DNA from: Opitutales bacterium
GTDB taxonomy: Bacteria; Verrucomicrobiota; Verrucomicrobiia; Opitutales; T3Sed10-336
Direction of reading: 5' to 3'
DNA: 63,154 nt
Assembly: GCA_022565335.1 (NCBI GenBank)
Contig: JAIUMY010000005.1
Span: 1-63,154 of the forward strand
Shown here: piece by piece, positions 53,921 to 62,587 of the stretch
Layout of the letters: each line of letters opens with the position of its first letter
Position numbering within the stretch: the stretch's first letter is position 1
Notes under the pieces: generated by a model
Told to the model about the DNA's origin: nothing
Seen by the model: only the letters and a program-made list of their open reading frames with translations
The model's database searches: none
Program-made: the position numbers and the translations under genes

Positions 53921-54796
53921 ATGACTGACAAACCGACCCCTCCACCCGTTGATAACGAACCGGCCGTAGAGAAACTCTCTTTAGGACCGGATTTCGCGGT
54001 CCAGCTCATCGACCGCTTATTGGGCCTTCTAGGCAAATTTCTGACCGTTTCCCTCTTTCATCAACTACGCGATTTTTCCGGAAAAATCGCCCACTGGGCC
54101 GTCTTGGTCTTTGCCGCTCTGGCTATCATAAGTTCGCTTCTTGCCGCGGTCAAAATGGATTCCTTCGCTCTTTTTGCCGGAGGGTTTGGTCTGCTTGTCG
54201 CAATAATTGTGCTCCAGTACACCTCCGCCAAATTTCTCTATGCGGGCACCAGTCTTATTCGCAGCACACCGACGGGGCTTTCCTCCAAAGCCTTTACCGA
54301 CTGCTTCGCGCTGGTCTTTCTTTTGGCCGCTTTGGGCTCCTTGTTCGGGGGGATCTCCAGTGCTTTTGCAGCGGACGGGCTGGGCCCGGTTATCGCCTTG
54401 GGCGGAGTCGTCGGCTTTGTGGGCTTCGGCCTTCTCTGCTGGCTGTGCCTCCAACCAGAGATCACCAACACCAAGATCGGCAAGGAAGTTTCATCCGGGG
54501 AGGAGGCCATTGGCATCGTTTCCTTCCTTATCAAAGGCCTTCTGGCCCTGGTCCCCTTTATCTTTACCGCACTGGTCACCTTAGGTTCGGTCGCTCTTCT
54601 TCTATATTCCTTTCTCAACCCCGGCGCTTCAAACTTTAGAGAACACGCCGCCGCCGATGCCTATGGCTTGATTGGGGTCCAACTTGGAGTAGGTGGACTG
54701 CTTTTGCCCTTTGTCTCGGTCCTGCTTTTCCTTCTGATCTACCTGATTATCGATATCGTTCGCTCGGTACTGACCATTCCGCACCTCAAAAAATAA
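53921..54796 (+). CDS. Polytopic membrane protein of unknown function
   Basis: A 291-residue protein with a short acidic N terminus (MTDKPTPPPVDNEPAVEKLS) and about seven hydrophobic helices, for example WAVLVFAALAIISSLLAAV, LGGVVGFVGFGLLCWLCL and LLLPFVSVLLFLLIYLIIDI. Start at ATG 53921; an upstream TTG at 53900 is less likely. No family recognised. A strong terminator follows at 54823-54852, so it is monocistronic or last in its unit. Confidence 0.72.
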   Translation: MTDKPTPPPVDNEPAVEKLSLGPDFAVQLIDRLLGLLGKFLTVSLFHQLRDFSGKIAHWAVLVFAALAIISSLLAAVKMDSFALFAGGFGLLVAIIVLQYTSAKFLYAGTSLIRSTPTGLSSKAFTDCFALVFLLAALGSLFGGISSAFAADGLGPVIALGGVVGFVGFGLLCWLCLQPEITNTKIGKEVSSGEEAIGIVSFLIKGLLALVPFIFTALVTLGSVALLLYSFLNPGASNFREHAAADAYGLIGVQLGVGGLLLPFVSVLLFLLIYLIIDIVRSVLTIPHLKK

Positions 54797-54822
54797 TCTT
54801 TGATGCGGCCTTTAGCCTCCCT

Positions 54823-54852
54823 GGCGGTAGTCTTTGGCTACCGCCTTTTTTA
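54823..54852 (+). terminator. Rho-independent terminator
   Basis: An 8-bp perfect stem, GGCGGTAG (54823-54830) with CTACCGCC (54838-54845), a 7-nt loop and a run of six T. It ends the transcript of the membrane-protein gene and lies just before the PfkB-family gene. Confidence 0.88.
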
Positions 54853-54898
54853 TCCGGAAAAGATTTACAGCAAGCGCATCCTGGTTTGTCATTAAAGT

Positions 54899-56053
54899 AT
54901 GAGCATAAACCAACGCCTTTGCGAAACCCCGTCCAACGAAGCCGATTCGATTCGGATTTTCCGTCAGAAATTGCAAACCACCCCTCCCCGCTGGAAAGGG
55001 GTTTGCGGCTTTGATGGTTTCATCGACACCTTTATCCGCTTGGAAGCCCCCGCCTCGATGGCCGAATTCGGTCCCAAGGTGGCCGCCGCCGCCGGCATCG
55101 CCGCCTCCTACCCGGCCCAACACCTGGGGGACAAATTCGGAGGCAACGGTCCCCTCCTCCTGTCCGGGCTTCATGGTCTGCTAAACGGGGAAATTGATCT
55201 CACCTACATTGGCGCCCTCGGCGACCCCGAACCCTTGCCGATCTTCGCCGAAGCCCTGCAGGACAAAACCGCCCACCTATACACTCTCGCCGAACCGGCC
55301 CACAGCGACTGCCTGGAATTTACTGACGGCAAAGTAATGCTCAGCGATCTGCGAGCCTGCGCCGACGTGACCTGGGAACGAATTCTCGAGAAAGTCGGAG
55401 AGGAAACTCTCTCCCAACGGCTCGCCGAAGCGGACTTCATCGGCGCCGTCAATTGGGGAAAACTCATCCATGTGGGGTCCGTATGGGAAGGCTTTGCCGA
55501 AAAACTCGCTGCCCTGGGCCGGCCCGCCAAGGAGGTTCCCTTTTTCATGGATTTGGCCGAATTCGAACAGCGCCCCATGGAAGACCGTCAAGAACTGATT
55601 GCTCTGGTCGAGCGGATCACCGGGCAATGCACCACCATGCTCAGCATGAACCTCAAGGAGGCCTGGCAAATGGCCGATTCCTTTGACGGCGATTTTCACG
55701 GAGCCAAAGAACCCCAAGCCGTAGCCGCATTGGCCGCCTTTCTCAAAGAGCATATTAAGGTCGATAAAATCATTATCCACCCCAATAACGGTGCGGTTTG
55801 CGCCGATGACAACGAAGCCGTCTGGGTGTCCGGACCCTTCTGTAAGGAGCCCTTGGTATCCACCGGAGCGGGCGATCATTTCGGTGCCGGCTGCCTGATT
55901 GGTTCCCTGCTGGGCCTCGACAATTTCGGTATCGCCCTCCTCGGAGTATGCACCAGTGGCTATTTTGTCCGTACCGGCGAGGCCCCGGACTTTCCCAAGA
56001 TTCTGGCCCTACTGGAACGCTGGATGGCGGGTGATTTGCCCGAAAGATTGTAG
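54899..56053 (+). CDS. PfkB-family carbohydrate kinase-like protein
   Basis: A 384-residue protein of the ribokinase superfamily. GFDGFIDTFIRL near residues 39-50 and GGNGPLLLSGLHGLLNGEID form the substrate domain, and the phosphoryl-transfer motif GAGD is in VSTGAGDHFGAGCLIGS. The catalytic Asp is therefore present. The specific sugar or nucleoside substrate cannot be determined. It ends 32 bp before a convergent small gene. Confidence 0.82.
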   Translation: MSINQRLCETPSNEADSIRIFRQKLQTTPPRWKGVCGFDGFIDTFIRLEAPASMAEFGPKVAAAAGIAASYPAQHLGDKFGGNGPLLLSGLHGLLNGEIDLTYIGALGDPEPLPIFAEALQDKTAHLYTLAEPAHSDCLEFTDGKVMLSDLRACADVTWERILEKVGEETLSQRLAEADFIGAVNWGKLIHVGSVWEGFAEKLAALGRPAKEVPFFMDLAEFEQRPMEDRQELIALVERITGQCTTMLSMNLKEAWQMADSFDGDFHGAKEPQAVAALAAFLKEHIKVDKIIIHPNNGAVCADDNEAVWVSGPFCKEPLVSTGAGDHFGAGCLIGSLLGLDNFGIALLGVCTSGYFVRTGEAPDFPKILALLERWMAGDLPERL

Positions 56054-56085
56054 ATTCCCCCGGCCACCCTGACGGGCAATAGCCC

Positions 56086-56475
56086 CTATCCTTCCTCCTC
56101 GTCGGTAGAGATCATCCAATCCTCGTAATCCGCCGCCTCATACAGAACCTCCCCCTCCTCCAAAACCATTTCCAGCCACTTGGTGTTGGTCTCCCGCCGG
56201 GAAACAATTTGCTCAGGATTGCCCACCAGCATTTGCAGGGGAAACTCCTTGCCGAATTCCTTTTGCAGCTTTTGCGCCCGTGCAAAGCCCTCCGGAGGAG
56301 TTTCCTCCCGCGCAATGACCAAGATGAAAACATCCGCCTCCAATACCTCCGACGCAAAATCCTGCGCCTCGTCCGCTTCAAAAGCATACGGCCCGGCCAG
56401 CAAAATACGCAGCGGATTCATCGCCTCCAGCAAGGCATGGCTCAACTCTTCAATTTGTTCTCGTGCGTCGTCCAT
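56086..56475 (-). CDS. Degenerate minimal nucleotidyltransferase-like protein
   Basis: A 129-residue acidic protein from ATG 56475 (an in-frame extension to 56505 is less likely). NPLRILLAGPYAFEADEAQD is laid out like the start of a minimal nucleotidyltransferase (NPxxIxLFGSxARG), and VFILVI like its DxDLLVV strand; PLQMLVGNPEQIVSRRET and EEGEVLYEAADYEDW resemble the end of such proteins. But Gly-Ser is Gly-Pro and the DxD is absent, so catalysis is unlikely. No HEPN antitoxin or toxin partner is adjacent. Family match is inference from motif order. Confidence 0.58.
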   Translation of the reverse strand: MDDAREQIEELSHALLEAMNPLRILLAGPYAFEADEAQDFASEVLEADVFILVIAREETPPEGFARAQKLQKEFGKEFPLQMLVGNPEQIVSRRETNTKWLEMVLEEGEVLYEAADYEDWMISTDEEEG

Positions 56476-56575
56476 GGTTCCACTGTAGCACCATCTTTTG
56501 CCCATGCCATGAAAATTTTCGGAAAAGGCTATTGACGGAACTTCGGAAATATCTTCAGCTATTTCTTTCCACCAC

Positions 56576-56673
<98 letters not shown>

Positions 56674-56691
56674 CCCGGAAGCCTCATGCTC

Positions 56692-56772
56692 TCCCGCCTT
56701 CGCTCAGTTGGTGAGTCCCGCAAGGCGGGAAAAATCCTTGTGTCCCCGGTTCGATTCCGGGTCTCGCCACCA
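56692..56772 (+). pseudogene. tRNA-Phe-derived pseudogene or chimeric duplicate
   Basis: Contains a D-arm-like GCTCAGTTGGT, an altered anticodon region four bases longer than the original, and an intact T-arm and CCA end. The 5' acceptor strand does not complement the 3' strand, so no proper cloverleaf forms. Likely a non-functional duplicate. Confidence 0.68.
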
Positions 56773-56794
56773 TCTTAATGAAATTCAGGGTGGT
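56731..56794 (+). repeat. Direct repeat, copy 2 (tRNA-Phe 3' tail)
   Basis: Exact second copy of 56610-56673. Before it, GCTCAGTTGGT (56702-56712) copies the D-arm, but the acceptor 5' strand is unlike the original and cannot pair with TCTCGCC. TCCCGCCTT (56692-56700) and AAGGCGGGA (56722-56730) form a 9-bp inverted repeat around the D-arm-like part. Confidence 0.93.
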
Positions 56795-56953
56795 TACGAA
56801 GGAAGAAGCCTGTAAGAAGTGCCAACCACTCTTCCGGGATTCCTGGGCCACCGGCACCTTGAACTGCGGCAAGCGCTTCGCTTGTTTCCCTCGCGTTGCT
56901 CGGCGGGATTTCGCAAGCTCAACCTGTTTTCCCTGCGCGGAACCCTCCCAACC

Positions 56954-57772
56954 CTAAACCACCGGGCAATCCACCAGGGTTTTGATTTTCCCCTGCCCCA
57001 CCTCGCAGGGACGAAGAACCAATTCCCGAAACTTGTATCCCGGACGGCAATACCGACACCAAATATGATACCATTGCTCCTTCCACTGGAAAAAGCTCCC
57101 GTGGGCATACTCACTTAACCCTTCGCCCTCCGCCACCGGCCCAACCGAATCATAAGGACCGCCCAAACAATCCGAAACGGCGTAATCACGACCCCAACTT
57201 AGATAATAAATCCCCTCATGGCAAAACAGGTAATTCTTGTCCATCCACGGCGGAGCCTCCTCCCATTCCCGCCCCCGGATCGTTATCGGCTTGGGATCTT
57301 CCGCCAACCCCATCATATCCGAACGCAAACGGGCCAACGTATACCCTCCCCTTTCCTTACTGCCACTCACCAACCAAACGGCATCCCTCTCCACCAAGAC
57401 GGTGGGATCATGAGATTTCTTCAGCAAGGGTCTTCCCACCGGATCGCGGAACGGCCCTTCCGGGCGATCCGCCACCATTACCCCAATACTGCGGCTGCGG
57501 TCCGAGAAATAAAAATAGTACCGTCCCTCCCGTTCCGCCACGTCCCCGGCCCAACAATCAGAACTGCCCTCTCCCATATATGAATCGCGAGGCAGAATTT
57601 CCCCTTCAGACCGCCAGTTTTTTAAATCCACCGAAGAAAAAATTCTCCACCGCCGCATCACCCAATCACGGTCCCCGGGATCGTCGTCGGTGCCGGTATA
57701 GAGGTACACCCGACCCTGAAAAACCCGCACATGAGGATCAGATAAGCCCGAAGCCGACGCAAAAGGATTCAT
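56954..57772 (-). CDS. Glycoside hydrolase family 43-like protein
   Basis: A 272-residue five-bladed beta-propeller enzyme from ATG 57772 (longer frame to 57823 rejected). Three acids of the family are plausible: SDPHVRVFQGRVYLYTG (catalytic base Asp), HDPTVLVERDAVWLVSG (second Asp) and WEEAPPWM...YYLSWG (acid Glu). No signal peptide is seen, so it may act inside the cell on oligosaccharides such as arabino- or xylo-oligomers; substrate unknown. Single gene, divergent from the methyltransferase. Confidence 0.8.
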   Translation of the reverse strand: MNPFASASGLSDPHVRVFQGRVYLYTGTDDDPGDRDWVMRRWRIFSSVDLKNWRSEGEILPRDSYMGEGSSDCWAGDVAEREGRYYFYFSDRSRSIGVMVADRPEGPFRDPVGRPLLKKSHDPTVLVERDAVWLVSGSKERGGYTLARLRSDMMGLAEDPKPITIRGREWEEAPPWMDKNYLFCHEGIYYLSWGRDYAVSDCLGGPYDSVGPVAEGEGLSEYAHGSFFQWKEQWYHIWCRYCRPGYKFRELVLRPCEVGQGKIKTLVDCPVV

Positions 57773-57904
57773 GGAAAAACCTTCGCAACGATTCACCTTT
57801 CCTGTCCAGCCCAATCGCACCAAACCAGATAGAACCGTTCCGCTTTTTGTTTGACGACCTCCCTTCCCTGTCTTGCAATAGTCATCTAACCAACCGGTAA
57901 CGCC

Positions 57905-58618
57905 ATGGACCTAGACTCAATTAAAAAATCCTACCGTTTTTACGCGCCCTTCTACAATTTGGTCTTTGGCCATCGAATCAATTCCGGGCGGAAAAAAGTC
58001 GTCCGGTTGCTCGATCAAAAGCCCGGCTTGCGGGTTCTCGAAATCGGTGTAGGCACTGGCCTCTCCGTTCCTTATTACGATCGCACCGTCGAAATCACCG
58101 GGATTGATGTCAGCACCGAGATGCTCGACGTAGCCCGCAAAAAATACCCCCAGGACAAATTTCCCCAAGTTAAGGAATTCCTCGAAATGGACGCCCAGGA
58201 TTTGCAATTCCCCGATGGCTCCTTTGAGGTGGTCGTGGCCATGTTGGTGGTTTCGGTCGTTCCTGATCCGGAAAAAATGCTTGCCGAGATGGCCCGGGTC
58301 TGTGCGCCAGGAGGCAAAATCATTGTACTCAACCACTTTGCCTCCCAAAAAGGCCCGATGAAAAGAATTGAAAACCTCATCGCTCCCCTTTCCCGCCGCA
58401 TTGGTTTCCGTCCCGATTTCTGCCTCAAAACCTTCCTTACCCTAACCGACCGCAAATTAATTGGCGTCCACAAAGGAGCGATTAACGGCATGTGGAAAAT
58501 GATCGAATTTGAAAACACCCCCTGCCCGAAGAAAGAGCAAGAGGAAAGAGCCAAAGGCAATTCCGAAGGAACCGATGAAGAGCCAACCCCTTCAGAGATT
58601 TCCCTGGGCGCTAAATAA
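57905..58618 (+). CDS. PmtA-like phospholipid N-methyltransferase
   Basis: A 237-residue class I SAM methyltransferase. YNLVFGHRINSGRKKVVRLL, LEIGVGTGLSVPYYD (SAM loop), ITGIDVSTEMLDVARKKY and LEMDAQDLQFPDGSFEVVV match PmtA-type enzymes converting phosphatidylethanolamine toward phosphatidylcholine. The C-terminal tail is charged and low in complexity. No Pcs gene is nearby. A general ubiquinone-type methyltransferase is a less likely alternative. Confidence 0.8.
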   Translation: MDLDSIKKSYRFYAPFYNLVFGHRINSGRKKVVRLLDQKPGLRVLEIGVGTGLSVPYYDRTVEITGIDVSTEMLDVARKKYPQDKFPQVKEFLEMDAQDLQFPDGSFEVVVAMLVVSVVPDPEKMLAEMARVCAPGGKIIVLNHFASQKGPMKRIENLIAPLSRRIGFRPDFCLKTFLTLTDRKLIGVHKGAINGMWKMIEFENTPCPKKEQEERAKGNSEGTDEEPTPSEISLGAK

Positions 58619-58640
58619 TTCCTTGAATCGTTCCCTGCCC

Positions 58641-58669
58641 TTGACATTGAACATTACAAAGGCCATAAC
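58641..58669 (+). promoter_or_regulatory. Promoter of the tRNA-Pro gene
   Basis: TTGACA at 58641-58646 and CATAAC at 58664-58669 with a 17-bp spacer, 18 bp before the tRNA 5' end. The -35 is a perfect consensus and the -10 matches four of six bases. Confidence 0.65.
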
Positions 58670-58686
58670 AACAAAACACCATGCAT

Positions 58687-58763
58687 CGGGGCGTAGCTTA
58701 GCCTGGTAGAGCGCCTGCTTTGGGAGCAGGAGATCGGCGGTTCAAATCCGTCCGCCCCGACCA
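58687..58763 (+). tRNA. tRNA-Pro (TGG)
   Basis: A 77-nt cloverleaf with encoded CCA. Acceptor CGGGGCG/CGCCCCG, anticodon stem CCTGC/GCAGG with loop TTTGGGA (anticodon TGG), T-arm GGCGG/CCGTC with loop TTCAAAT. C1-G72 fits proline tRNAs. Confidence 0.97.
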
Positions 58764-58827
58764 TTTTATTTTCCCACAAAAACCCGCTCGCTCTGGGATC
58801 CCCCAGGCTCTGCTGAGCAAACTTCGC

Positions 58828-59901
58828 CTACGGACGTGGATCCATTTCTTGGTCGTAATTGAATGATTGAAGAATTTTTCCTTCTTTCCAGTAGGCATAA
58901 GAGTTTGCATGAAAAGGATCACCAAAGCTGTTGGAAGACAAATCGGGCAAATGAAGAACAACCCCTCCTCCCATAAGTCGCAAGGCTCCGCCAGTCAGAA
59001 AAAAGAGTTCTTCCCCCTGGGGATTGATGACTATCCACGATTCGCCGTTGAAGTACGCTGAAGAGTCACCGCTAAATGGCAAAGCCCTAAGGCCCTCCTT
59101 GTGAAAAAGTTTTCGGCCCTTGGCGTCATAAAATTTGATGCGGTTACGACTCTGATAGGAAATCCCGATTCCCTCGGAAAACCCCAGAGGTATCGTAAAC
59201 GACGAACTCGGTTCAATGACCATGACCCCCTCTTTATCAATGTATCCATGCTCTCCCTCTTTCCAGACAGGAGCCAATCCCCCGGAAAACTCCCCTGCAA
59301 ATTTCCCATCCACGGCAAAGGTCTCGCCTTCCGGATCCAAAAACTTGTAGCCATCACCAATCGGCATAATTTCATTTAACCAATAATCAGGTTTTCCCTC
59401 ATAGACCAAAGCCCTTTCTTCATGGAAAGAAAAGGCCTCCGTGTATTTCGGAGGAATAAGGATCTCTCCAAAACGATCGGAAAAGCCCCAAAGCCCTTCT
59501 GCTGTTTTTTGGTACGGGAAGAGCCCGTTCCTGCAGGATCCAACGGTTGCGTACTCGCCGATAATTTCCTTATTTCGCACATCCAAGACCCTGACCCGCC
59601 CCCGGCGATCAGTGATCCCTACCAAGTCACAGCCCATGTTTTGCAACTGCGAATACCTCACCTGATGAAGCAACTCTCCCTTTACATCAATGACTCCCGT
59701 TTTCTCCTTTCCGATAGAAACAATTGCCAATCCATCCACAAAAGCCTCAACTCGCTGAAACTCCGGCTCAATCACGAATTCTCCGGTTACGTCGATGTAC
59801 CCCCACTTATCGCCATCTACCGTTGCCGGAAAAAATTCTGAACTCAGCAGTAAAGGAGCGAGAGCAATGCTTAGAAAAGTCAGTGAATATTTAATCATCA
59901 T
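58828..59901 (-). CDS. Exported WG-repeat protein
   Basis: A 357-residue protein with a signal peptide (MMIKYSLTFLSIALAPLLLS). The mature part has WG/KWG-type repeats: GDKWGYIDVTGEFVIEPEFQ, KTGVIDVKGEL, LWGFSDRFGEILIPPKYTEA and HGYIDKEGVMVIEPS. Such repeats form beta-rich binding surfaces of unknown partner. Ends near the tRNA-Pro gene, convergent to it. The first of three exported-protein genes on this strand. Confidence 0.82.
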   Translation of the reverse strand: MMIKYSLTFLSIALAPLLLSSEFFPATVDGDKWGYIDVTGEFVIEPEFQRVEAFVDGLAIVSIGKEKTGVIDVKGELLHQVRYSQLQNMGCDLVGITDRRGRVRVLDVRNKEIIGEYATVGSCRNGLFPYQKTAEGLWGFSDRFGEILIPPKYTEAFSFHEERALVYEGKPDYWLNEIMPIGDGYKFLDPEGETFAVDGKFAGEFSGGLAPVWKEGEHGYIDKEGVMVIEPSSSFTIPLGFSEGIGISYQSRNRIKFYDAKGRKLFHKEGLRALPFSGDSSAYFNGESWIVINPQGEELFFLTGGALRLMGGGVVLHLPDLSSNSFGDPFHANSYAYWKEGKILQSFNYDQEMDPRP

Positions 59902-60027
59902 CTTGGCTTGCCTCCTGAGACCAGGGTACGATGCTCGTCAATCCAGCGCATTCTTTAATGGTTGAATTGTTTTTCTCTTAGGAACCTTTATTCAATTAGC
60001 CTAGGAAACCTGAAAATCCTATCCGCT

Positions 60028-61152
60028 TCACTCCTCGACCTCTTCCTCCATCGCGGCGAGGGCAGCGGAAACTTCCTCGGCCAAAGACGCGGCGATTTCC
60101 GCAATTCGCCCATACGTGGGAAGAGAAATTCCCAAAATAAATTGCCCGCCCTTGTTGGGATGAAAAAGTGGCGATTCGAAAACCTCCCCATACACCTCTT
60201 CCGCCGGGTCATTAATTCGGTCAAATTCACCCTGCGCCAGAAGAGCAATACGTTCCTGCTGAATCTTCCAAAATCGATTTAACGTGTGATTGGGAAGAAA
60301 CCGATAGGTCAGAATAAAGTGGACGTAAGTTCGCGACATTGCATTCCCGATTTTATCGAGGGTATGCGGGTCTGCTTCGACCACTGAGGCGAGGTTAAAC
60401 AATTCAAATAGATCACCCCCCTCTTCCTCCACCTGTCGAAGGGTCTTTTCCAGAAAGAGAACATCGGTAACCATTCCCCGGCTCAAGGCTTTTGCCCAAT
60501 TGTTCGCAACCTCGGAGAAAACCTCCCGCATTTTAGGGTCTTGGAGGATTATTTCCGGGAATTCGTCCCATAGATCACGAAGTTGGATGACGCTGATCAT
60601 TAAACCAGTTGAGTCTATCGATTGACGATTTATCTCCCCTAGAATCCAGACCAGCGGTCGGAGTATTTTGGCCCGTTCCTCTTCGCTCAGAGAATCTTCA
60701 TGACACCTCACCAAAGCCAGTCTTACGACACTCCTCAGGTGTTGAAAACTGAGGAGCTGATCCAAGGCAGTATCGTCCAGTTCGGCATAAAGCCGGAACT
60801 CGTCCCGTTCCGCCAAATCGGTTATGTTCTCCCACAGTGGTGCGGCTTTTTCCCACAAATTCCCCAGCTCAATCTCAGCCAGATCAAATTCCTCCCGATC
60901 CCGACGGGCCTTTCGTAGGGCTTCGTGCCAAAGTTGGTTAAAAAGGGAAAGCCAAGGCGCAAAATATTCGTCCTTAAAGTCTGGATGGTAAGAAATAAAA
61001 AAATTTTCGAACCTCTCATTTGACCCCTCAATCGAAGCTATCTCGGGAAAAATTTCCCGCAGATCCGTGGAGAAATCCAACTCGGGATCATCCGCGGCCG
61101 AGAGAAGGCTGGCCCAAAGGAGAAAGACAGCCACGAGGCGATAGAGGCTCAT
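60028..61152 (-). CDS. Exported protein of unknown function
   Basis: A 374-residue protein. From ATG 61152 a signal peptide (MSLYRLVAVFLLWASLLSA) is clear; a longer frame to 61200 is less likely. The mature part is strongly helical and acidic (FPEIASIEGSNERFENFFIS, FDLAEIELGNLWEKAAPLWE), and the C terminus ends in an acidic helix (EEVSAALAAMEEEVEE). No family recognised. Gap of 126 bp to the WG-repeat gene. Confidence 0.65.
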   Translation of the reverse strand: MSLYRLVAVFLLWASLLSAADDPELDFSTDLREIFPEIASIEGSNERFENFFISYHPDFKDEYFAPWLSLFNQLWHEALRKARRDREEFDLAEIELGNLWEKAAPLWENITDLAERDEFRLYAELDDTALDQLLSFQHLRSVVRLALVRCHEDSLSEEERAKILRPLVWILGEINRQSIDSTGLMISVIQLRDLWDEFPEIILQDPKMREVFSEVANNWAKALSRGMVTDVLFLEKTLRQVEEEGGDLFELFNLASVVEADPHTLDKIGNAMSRTYVHFILTYRFLPNHTLNRFWKIQQERIALLAQGEFDRINDPAEEVYGEVFESPLFHPNKGGQFILGISLPTYGRIAEIAASLAEEVSAALAAMEEEVEE

Positions 61153-61311
61153 TGGAGAATCATCAAAAGTGACATAGGAAGGAGATATCCGGAGATTCAT
61201 AGGTGCCTAAAAACAAGATTAGAAACCATGAATGAATACAAATAAAAACTAATTCGGAGATCTACCTGTCAAACGGAATCCACACTGAGAAGGCGTTGCT
61301 ATTTCGAAGGG

Positions 61312-62391
61312 TTAGCGGACGACCGGAATTACGGGCCAACCGGAGCCGGAGCGGGAGAATTCGCGCTCTGCAAATACCCAAATCACCAACTTTTTCCCTT
61401 CCAGGGAATCTCCCCGGCGGGCCAAGGTCATGCGGGAGGCATTGGCACCACTCCCCATGACGGCGGTGATATCGGGCGCAATCCCAAACTGCGCCGCCAA
61501 ATGGTCCCCAAGACCCGCACGGGTGGTCAGCAAATCCCGATGCCCGTACACCAATCCATGACTGTCTCCCATGAGAACGATGGAGCTTTCCTGGTCACCG
61601 CGGACCCGCTCTCCCCCCAAGCTTACCTGATTGACAGTGATGGTCTCCTTCTCCTCGCCAATTTGTGAGGCCAAATCTCCGGTGACCGACAAAGTTGTTT
61701 CATCAAGCGAAACCTCCGCCCGATCCAGTTCCCCGACCCAGTCTTCGTCTTTTACCATCTCGTAGATCTGTGCGGCCACTTTTTCGACGGCCAAGGGGGA
61801 CCAATGCGCATCGGTGCGCATATGCGACAGGTGCCCTTCGGCCCGCAATTCTCCCAACAAATCGGTCGCATCCAGAACTTCCACTCCGGCCTCTGCCAAT
61901 TCTTCCAAGAAAGTCGCCCGAGCCTCATCGGTCCAACCTTCCAAAGTCGGATCCAATTTCTCCGGATACGCCGAGACTTTCGAAGGAACCGGAAGAACGA
62001 TCAAACGCACACCCGCTGCCGAGGCCTGCTCGGCCATGCCAACAATGGCAGGCAAGGGATCGGGGTTTCGCGAGGAAGCCGCCACCTCCGCAGCACGATC
62101 TCCCCAAAAGGGTCCGGCCGCATGATGACGCACGTCATTCAGACCAAACAGCCACCCGTCGACCCCGCGTATAACCACCGCGTTATTGAGCGCTTCCCGC
62201 GCCTCCGCCACGGCTTCGGCATCATCAGCATCGGCCGCCGCGCCCATTCGGGCTTCCGCCTCCTCGACCGCTGCGGCCCCATCCGTTGCCAACTCGGTCA
62301 GTGCGGGCGGCACCGCACCCCAAAGAGGCAAGGCCAAAACACCGACAAAGGCCGTTGAAAGAAACAAGGAAGAGGAAGTGATGAATTTCAT
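61312..62391 (-). CDS. AlgX/AlgJ-like SGNH-hydrolase-fold protein, exported
   Basis: A 359-residue protein from ATG 62391, with a signal peptide (MKFITSSSLFLSTAFVGVLA). An Ala/Glu-rich helix follows (ATDGAAAVEEAEARMGAAAD). Then the AlgX/AlgJ-type core: VIRGVDGWLFGLNDVRHH, RLIVLPVPSKVSAYPEK, RTDAHWSPLAVEKVA (TDxHW motif with Asp and His) and IVLMGDSHGLVYG (GDS Ser motif). Such proteins O-acetylate polysaccharides. No AlgI-like acyltransferase is adjacent, so it is an orphan here. Substrate unknown. Confidence 0.78.
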   Translation of the reverse strand: MKFITSSSLFLSTAFVGVLALPLWGAVPPALTELATDGAAAVEEAEARMGAAADADDAEAVAEAREALNNAVVIRGVDGWLFGLNDVRHHAAGPFWGDRAAEVAASSRNPDPLPAIVGMAEQASAAGVRLIVLPVPSKVSAYPEKLDPTLEGWTDEARATFLEELAEAGVEVLDATDLLGELRAEGHLSHMRTDAHWSPLAVEKVAAQIYEMVKDEDWVGELDRAEVSLDETTLSVTGDLASQIGEEKETITVNQVSLGGERVRGDQESSIVLMGDSHGLVYGHRDLLTTRAGLGDHLAAQFGIAPDITAVMGSGANASRMTLARRGDSLEGKKLVIWVFAEREFSRSGSGWPVIPVVR

Positions 62392-62587
62392 AAAATTAAA
62401 GCGGGGTGAAAGGTTCAATGACCAGTAAAAAAGAATGACCATTCCCCCGTCAAATGGTTCCCTCTAAGGACGCCGCCTTCCCTTTGACCCGCCCCTCATC
62501 AGCTCGAAAGTCCAAAATAACAAAGTCAATAATTAAGTTTATAGAACCTATTTTACAGCCTTCCCATAATCATCAGTATTTACTTCA

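Noticed and set aside
56511..56565. Sigma-70 promoter for tRNA-Phe
   Set aside because: TTGACG at 56532 has no acceptable -10 box at 16-18 bp.
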